Shown here piece after piece: positions 58,401-64,000 of a stretch of DNA of 64,000 nucleotides. Positions within the stretch are counted from its first letter, which is position 1; every line of letters starts with the position of its first letter. A program made the position numbers and the translations under genes. The stretch covers positions 80,595,635 through 80,659,634 of the forward strand of contig OX421963.1 in NCBI GenBank assembly GCA_949128115.1, in the 5' to 3' direction. A model generated the notes under the pieces. It made no database searches. It was not told the DNA's origin and saw nothing but the letters and a program-made list of their open reading frames with translations. Source of the stretch: Anaspis maculata. Taxonomy: Eukaryota > Arthropoda > Insecta > Coleoptera > Scraptiidae.

Positions 58401-61400
58401 TATAACATAAACAAAATCGCCATGGATCGCTCTGCAGGGTTTTAAGTTTAAGCTATTTTTATTTGCAGGTGCATGTTGTAGTGTTCTCGTCATTAGTAGA
58501 CACCGCGCCGGATCGACTCACAGGTTCAAATTGATTTTTTTACATAAAAAATCAAAATAATACATGGAGTGAATCATTTTCGTGAGAAAGACACTTCAAT
58601 CTAATGGCCCTTGAAATATTTTCGAGGATTTCAGACCTCTAACAGTGAAAAAAAGTCAAAATTGTCAAAGAAAAAAACAAGTTTTTTCCAGTTAACTTAT
58701 TCAAACTTGTTTTTATTCAAATTTACACATCGGATTCGAGGTTAGGAGTTTGAATTTAGTCGGAAAAGATACCAAACTTGTCGTGATCGGTTCTATATGA
58801 CCAGGAAAACAAAAAGAACCATCTAGCCCCTCGCACGAACCCCCCCCCCCCCCCCCCATTAACAATGATCGACACTTTTTGTGCCAAAATGATATCAACG
58901 AGATATGATGCGTCGAATTGCGATGTATTTGCATCCAATGGATTAACGGGTTTCATCCCCTCCATTTCGAGTTGCAATTGATTACCCCCCCTCCAATAAC
59001 TCAAAACCCCGGGGTGGGATTTCTGTCAATTTTGGGTATGTAGTAGGGCATTCAAATCTGAACAGAATGTCAAATTTTCAGGTCGTCCATATTTTTTCCA
59101 AGGTTTTAGCGATTTTTTTACATTTTTTCTTTTTTTTTACTATTTTTACTATTTTACTGCATCATTTATATTTGACAGATAGAATCGAAATATTCCAATA
59201 GAACTATGAAATTTTTCATCGTGTTTGGTTCAGAATTGTTCAAATGTTCATTCCCAACATTTGCAGTCTCTACGTAACTGTGTATACTTGAAATCTCGTG
59301 AAAAATTAAGCTTAATTTGAAATTGTTCAGAATTATAAGTTTTCAGATTTTTGACAGCTCTAAAAAAAGCCTCCACTGGGATTTTCCCGAAACCCAAAAG
59401 TTTGGAAAGAGCTCAAAATTCTGAACAAAACCTGTGAATTTTACGACTACAGTTTTTTTTTTGAGGTCAAAATTTATATTTCTTGGCTACATGGAGGTTG
59501 AAAAATTGGCGTTCGATCTTGGCGTTTTCAATTTATCGGCTGATTGTAGCACTTTTAATTTTTTTTTCTTTCAAAACAAGTGACACAATGAAATAGCAAA
59601 TTTAAAGTACGCTGTACAGGCCCATTTTCATAACACCGTTTGACTACAAAAACTCATTCCTCTGATTTTTCGACCTGTTTTCAATTTTCGCCAATGAGCA
59701 AATAAATCAAAGCAGCCTTGTTTTGGGAGTTATCAAAAATATTTTCAACCTCTTGAAACCAGTTCAGCTTTCTGATGCATCAAACTAAGAATATACAAGC
59801 CCTTCATCCAAAAAAAGGGACCCCATGGAATCATCAATCCTTCCGACTCTTCCAGTCGAAAAGACACGCCAAACCCTGAAGAATTTTTGACAAAACAAGG
59901 ATCGCGGTGGTCTGTTAAGCGCAGAAGAATTTTTGTGTGAAAAGTTTGATAAACCAAATTCCAAAAAACTCAGCCGCTCAAAGTTACGCATTGAACCGAA
60001 ATTGATGTGAGTCCTTCAATTTGCTATTTGCTTTCGTTTTGGGGCTTGGCGGGACGAGATTTTGTTGGCCCTGAATGGACTGAATGGACTGTCAGTGCGG
60101 TTTTGGTATCTAAATGACCGTAAGACAGCTCTGCGTCTAATACAGTGTTGCCACATTTCTTTTTCAAACATTTGGATTTGACCGAAAAGAGAACAGCGAA
60201 CTTCAAAATATATAAGCTGCTTTCTTTCGATCAGGATCACGGATCATGATTCGGAAATCCATTGACTGGATTGGTTGGATTGGTTGCACGTGACACAGCC
60301 AACCAACCCCGTGAGCGGATTTCCGGATCATGATCCATGATCCTGACCGAAATAAAGCAGCTATTAGTTCTATGTTGAGAAAAAATAGCACTATACCTTG
60401 CAAATGCATTTTTTGTAGTATCTGATGAGGTTGGTGACCGCATAGAGCACAGAAGCTTGCACGGGAACGCTCAAGATTTTCTCAACGCGAATTCTCAGAG
60501 GCTGACAAATACCTTCACAAATACTGGAAAGGGCTTCTTTTAGTACGTCTGCCAGACCTAAAATATTTTCAATGAGTACAGTCAAGTCAAGAAATTTTCT
60601 ATTAAAAATAAAAATATCTCAGAATTTAAAAAGTCTTGGGCACCAGCCTGCAGTGCCAACAGCACTTTTTGTTCTTACTCCAGTTCTTGAAGAAGCAAAA
60701 TTTTCTGCCAAGTCTATTTTCCTTTTCAATTCTGCCAGGTCAGTTCAAAGTAAATTCACTATTTCATTCCTTATTGCGTTACCATCTCAAATTGTGTGAG
60801 CATGGTCAAAACTATACAGGCTGATGCCTAATCATACCAGATTGTTAATCCAGCAGACACACTTTATTTTGGTCAAAATAATATACTGATGAATAAAATT
60901 TTGGAAAACTACCATTGGGATCACATAGCTTTACAAGTAGCTGAAGATTTTGCTTTTCTGCTGGAATCGATTTGTTGAGCCAGACCAACATGTCCGTCAC
61001 ATAAATCTGAGGGTCGTGCGCCCTGAGCTCAATTGGAGCTGGATTTCCAGATGGACCTCCACGTGTCAGGGCATTTATAAACTCCCCTACCAGCACCGAC
61101 CTTCTGGCTATGCAATACTCATCTATGATGTACCTAAAATTTGAATATAATGAAACCTCCGAGTAGGTATTATCGCGAAGATGTGCTAATAATACATCTA
61201 CAAGTGATACCTAAACAAAACTGGTCTCTCTTGCAATTTGGCCATAGCCTGAGTCACAATATCAGTCAAATCAGGATTGTCGACGTTCCTGCAATGGTGC
61301 TGTGTCCACCTGTACAGCCTCTCCAAAGCGCCTTCCTACAAACAAAAGCTTTCAATTTATTTCCATGATTTACAAAACAAGTATTACTTCATGAAGCGTC

Positions 61401-62039
61401 ATCTGTTCCATAATATCTAGAGCCAGGGTTTGATGCCCGGATTGCATCAGCAATTTACAATCGGCATGTATCTTTTGCACTCGCTCGAGTGCCGTGAAAA
61501 TATCACTGGTCAGCGGCAAGTCCCGCTTGTTTTTGCTCCCGTGCAACGCCACGAGCTCCTCGGGAGACAGCTGGAACGCTTCCAGAAATGAAGCGGCGAC
61601 CTTCTGTTGCATTTCGTTCTTTTCACCTGCTTCGTGGAGGGCCTTGGTTTGCTCCAGCAACTGTTTCGTTTGCATCTTTGCGTTCTGCAGCCTGCCGGTC
61701 ATGTCCTGAATCGACTTGCTCATTTCGGCCACGTCAGTGTAGACCGCGTCGAAGGACTCTTTCACTTCTCGGAACGATGCCAGGAAGTTTTCGTTGATGT
61801 CGAGGCTGCGCTTTTCGATCTGGCTGCGCAGATTCCTCCGTCCTTGCAGCGTGTTGTCTTTGTAGAACGTGGAGAGTTGCTTCAGAGCTTCTAGGGTGTC
61901 CTAGGAGATATTAATAGGTCAGAAAAGGTTCTTGGGACTGAAGCAGCAGGACAAGTACCTGATCATTTTCCAGCCGTGTCTCTAAGATTTTGTTGAGACG
62001 CCGCGACAAGACGTTTTCTTTTTCTGGAGGCTCTGGCAT
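55425..62039 (-). CDS. COG6: Conserved oligomeric Golgi complex subunit 6, 7 exons
   Basis: Exons in transcript order: 62039-61959, 61900-61388, 61335-61211, 61133-60913, 60557-60397, 57918-57367, 55655-55425. They total 1884 nt, 627 aa plus stop, with all junctions in phase. Animal COG6 is about 650 aa. Conserved COG6 landmarks: the N-terminal coiled coil (SIQDMTGRLQNAKMQTKQLL), FQLSPEELVALHG, ERVQKIHADCKLLMQSG, LDIMEQMTLHE, LYRWTQHHC, LQERPVLFRYI, EFINALTRGGPSGNP, PIELRAHDPQIYVTDMLVWL, and near the end LPPTDMAVYMLNCMY, ASPDDVLLPQIGLL and NKTPEELVQMLNK. COG6 belongs to lobe B of the COG tether for retrograde intra-Golgi vesicles. Its start codon faces the putative Ku80 gene. The acceptor of the last exon could instead be 6 bp further in. 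Exons 6 and 7 are far from the others, separated by repeat-bearing introns. Confidence 0.96.
55656..57366 (-). other. COG6 intron 6
   Basis: Contains an inverted copy of the right end of the 44.5-45.9 kb repeat (56001-56100, CTCATGGGCGTGAGGCTCAGTAGCGCACTTCC) and a TTG/TTA-rich simple stretch at 56890-56940. No other exon is recognised; the frame at 56584-56252 has no domain. Confidence 0.6.
58291..58496. mobile_element. 206-bp palindromic MITE in COG6 intron 5
   Basis: taatgaccaaaacactacaa and CATGCACCTGCAAATGAAAATAGCT at the left pair with AGCTATTTTTATTTGCAGGTGCATG and TTGTAGTGTTCTCGTCATTA at the right. Confidence 0.85.
60213..60364. mobile_element. 152-bp palindromic MITE in COG6 intron 5
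   Basis: agctgctttctttcgatcag-GATCACGGATCATGATTCGGAAATCC is mirrored by GGATTTCCGGATCATGATCCATGATCCTGACCGAAATAAAGCAGCT. The loop has a duplicated TTGGTTGGATTGG. Confidence 0.8.
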
Positions 62040-62560
62040 GATGACGTTGGTTTTCAAACACTTCTAAGCACTAATTTGAATTTCTAGACCATCGCAGATG
62101 ATTTTTAGGTTACCCAACTGTCAGTTTGACATTGACACGTCGAGCCAAAACAAAGCAGTGACTTTAATTGTGCGTAGTTGGCGATGCTGCTTGAAATTGT
62201 CCGGGAAACTTTGGTCAACTTCGACAATTTCACATGATTCTTAGTTCCATCAAATCAGTATGATTTAATTTTAACCAGTGAAGGTATTTGATTGTTTTAG
62301 AATTATAAGAAACATTTATAAAGCACCCGACCTGAAATGCAAAAACACTTTTCAGTAGTGTTGGCAGCTTTGGTTTTTGACATCGACAATGGCAGTGACA
62401 TGTGACATGTGTCACTTTGGCATTTACCGCCTTCATATTTCAAGTGCTTGTTGTCTTTGCAAGTTTCTGCTTGTTTTTGTAAAAAGCTCGTGGTGGAAAA
62501 CTGTGTCAGTAGTTGTCATCATTTCCCAGTGGTGGATAACGTCCTAGTGTCCCTCGAACC
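62040..62560. promoter_or_regulatory. Head-to-head promoter region of COG6 and putative Ku80
   Basis: 521 bp separates the two divergent start codons, with no repeat and no open frame. It must hold both 5' UTRs and both promoters. No TATA box is obvious in either direction. TGTGACATGTGTCAC-like words occur near 62397-62415. Shared regulation is an inference from the layout. Confidence 0.55.
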
Positions 62561-62825
62561 ATGCCACCTGCGGCGAAGAAGGACTGTTGCATCGTCCTTT
62601 TCGATTTGAACACTGCATCTAGACATTTGGCAAAGAAAACTCTGCTGAAAATATGGTACAAGAAGTACTGCACGGAGTCGAAAGATTTGGTACACGTGAT
62701 CTTCATGAACACCAAAGAAACGAAGAACAGGTTGAGCGCTCGGTATGGAGGCTATGAACACATTTCCGAAGCCACTGAAATGGCCATGGTGTACGAACCG
62801 GAGCTCATCTCTGATTTAATTGAAA
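62561..62825 (+). CDS. Probable Ku80 (XRCC5), first coding exon
   Basis: 88 codons from MPPAAKKDCCIVLFDLN, ending at a GT donor (gtacgt at 62826) in phase 1. The pattern fits the N-terminal von Willebrand-A-like fold of Ku80: a hydrophobic first strand (CCIVLFDLN), a helix (AKKTLLKIWYKKY), then ESKDLVHVIFMNTKETKNRL and RYGGYEHI, where Ku80 has a GTxxTxN...GGY-x-H/N-I motif. Ku80 pairs with Ku70 to load on broken DNA ends in non-homologous end joining and to protect telomeres. The exon stays in frame beyond the donor for a few codons of phenylalanine, which is intron. The remaining exons lie outside the window, so the assignment rests on this domain only. Confidence 0.65.
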
Positions 62826-63870
62826 GTACGTTTTTTTTTTGAAGCAGGCATTGAACTGCATCTACCTATTTTGTTTTGAAACAATGAACGCAGTAGGGTC
62901 TCCATGGTAGCAGGGATGTTATTGTCATAACAAGGATAGTTTGATTGCCAGGCAATGACAGTTTATTATATTACGTTGTGATGGTTGTGATATCCCTACT
63001 GAGTTATCATTTGTTTCAGGGATGATGATTTATTGGTAATCAAGAGCTCAAAAGAAAGCCCACTAGAATCACATTCCATTTAATTTGCTCTTAATACTCC
63101 TAGTAGAGTAGCTTCAAGCTTCTGATGATACTTGGGAGTATCAGATACATTATTCAAATAACAAACTACTGAACACTGACTTTTTTCTTCACAAAATGTC
63201 TTATTGTCCTCAAGTTGAAAAATATTCTCTAAAGTTCCATTGCCTGACTCAGTCCAGAGCACCCCTGGCCTGGGGCCCTATTCTTGAAACAGGGAACAGA
63301 GTTCACATGTGTATAGCTGCTAGGCAAGGGCCAATCATAGCTCTCCTTGCATAGCAACACCACATGAGAACTTTATTCCCCCTTTCAAGAATAAGGCCCC
63401 TGGTATAGCTTCCTCACAGCTCACAGCTTTCTCTCCCAACTGTAGACGCCACTCCTCGCGCCACTCTCACTATCTCAAGTTACAATGCTGAGCTTGCTTT
63501 CGTGAAGCATTATGTACATTGGCGGACAATTACAATGGAAACGTTTTTGAAAAGTGCAAATTTTGGAATTCAAACTGCCAACTGTCCAAAAGTGATCTAA
63601 GAAAACTACTCGCTTTTACAGTTTTGAGGATGCATGTCTTCTTCATGTCCGCCACTGTACATCTACCCGCACAAATTCGATTGCCTCTTGTAATTTTCTC
63701 TGCTCTTCTGATCGATCCTCTGCCGTCATTTTCCCTTGCTCTGGCAAGTCTTCCGTCATGACTGGTTTGGCCTATTCAGTTTCTATCCAAAGTTTAGAAA
63801 GGCTGGTAAAAATTGCGCTGGCTCATGTATGTGTTGATGTTTTTATCGCAAAAATTAGTTCTGGCAGATT
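62826..63870 (+). other. Start of putative Ku80 intron 1
   Basis: Contains the MITE at 63269-63403. No further exon is recognised before the edge. The open frame at 63519-63761 has no known domain. Confidence 0.5.
63269..63403. mobile_element. 135-bp palindromic MITE, copy 2 (CCAGGGGCC ends)
   Basis: cctggggccctattcttgaaacaggg pairs with CCCTTTCAAGAATAAGGCCCCTGG at the right. In the opposite orientation to the copy at 7006-7136, with the same core blocks. Confidence 0.9.
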
Positions 63871-64000
63871 TTTTATCCTACTGTTTCTGATCTTTTCCAC
63901 AGAATTGGGCCATGGCCGTCTTTAAAACTCTATTCACCCGTTCTACCGGATTTGCTTGGCGGGTGTATGGAGCGAAGTCAATCTTTTGAATCCCGGCTTC
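63800..64000 (-). pseudogene. Decayed integrase fragment of a Ty3/gypsy-type retroelement
   Basis: Read leftward from 64000, the minus strand encodes the end of a retroelement integrase core: FAPYTRQANPVERVNRVLK, where PY...QANPVER-x-NR-x-LK surrounds the third catalytic acid (E). The reading then meets a TAG in place of an expected tryptophan codon at about 63878 and, a few bases later, a one-base shift before LPELIFA. The rest, including reverse transcriptase, is outside the window or lost. It is a dead copy, in antisense to the putative Ku80 intron. Assignment to Ty3/gypsy is by this motif only. Confidence 0.75.

Larger units (their letters stand above)
57919..60396 (-). other. COG6 intron 5
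   Basis: Holds two palindromic MITEs (58291-58496 and 60213-60364) and an 18-base C run at 58840-58857. A small ACTGAATGGACTGAATGG duplication is near 60070. No exon is recognised. Confidence 0.6.

Overview
This window is nuclear DNA of an animal, most probably an insect. The signs are split coding exons joined by GT-AG introns, animal-type gene families, and dense foldback/MITE elements, SINEs and LINE fragments. The AT-rich background and the recurrent 'ggtacctac' words are reminiscent of hemipteran or lepidopteran genomes; that placement is an impression, not a proof.

Three genes are recognised with confidence, and all three can be read complete. (1) An SWT1-like PIN-domain RNA endonuclease gene, + strand, six exons at 10383-15579 (1341 nt, 446 aa), including one probable GC-AG intron. 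(2) A SERF/4F5 small basic protein, + strand, 21185-21367, single exon. (3) COG6, conserved oligomeric Golgi complex subunit 6, - strand, seven exons at 62039-55425 (1884 nt, 627 aa). Head-to-head with COG6, 521 bp away, is the first coding exon of a probable Ku80 (XRCC5) gene (62561-62825, +) that runs off the right edge. Tail-to-tail with COG6 is an intact 136-aa acidic, coiled-coil-like protein that I do not recognise (54821-55231, +). A THAP zinc-finger sequence at 52264-52800 is recognisable but appears frameshifted.

Everything else is mostly repeat DNA. 1-10 kb: a degenerate AT-rich repeat field, a 3.2-kb inverted repeat enclosing a 1.3-kb foldback, a 130-bp palindromic MITE and a 60-bp SINE tail with target duplication. 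11.2-14.0 kb: two long foldbacks fill SWT1 intron 3. 15.6-26.8 kb: several foldback MITEs, SERF, and two arrays of a 10-bp TATTGCACNN repeat. 27.3-32.6 kb: a nest of elements inserted in elements. 32.6-38 kb: more foldbacks, a CpG-rich gene-less patch and a solo LTR. 38.3-43.3 kb: a 260-bp satellite split by a hAT-like element (8-bp duplication) that itself carries a 5'-truncated LINE (18-bp duplication). 43.5-46.8 kb: a 275-bp tandem repeat and two tRNA-derived SINEs. 46.8-53 kb: further foldbacks and the THAP remnant. The last 130 bp holds a decayed Ty3/gypsy-type integrase fragment.

The host genes do not form a pathway: RNA surveillance (SWT1), proteostasis/nucleic-acid binding (SERF), Golgi tethering (COG6) and DNA end joining (Ku80) are simply neighbours. 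The clearest biological story is the layered history of transposon insertion, much of it datable in relative order from target-site duplications.
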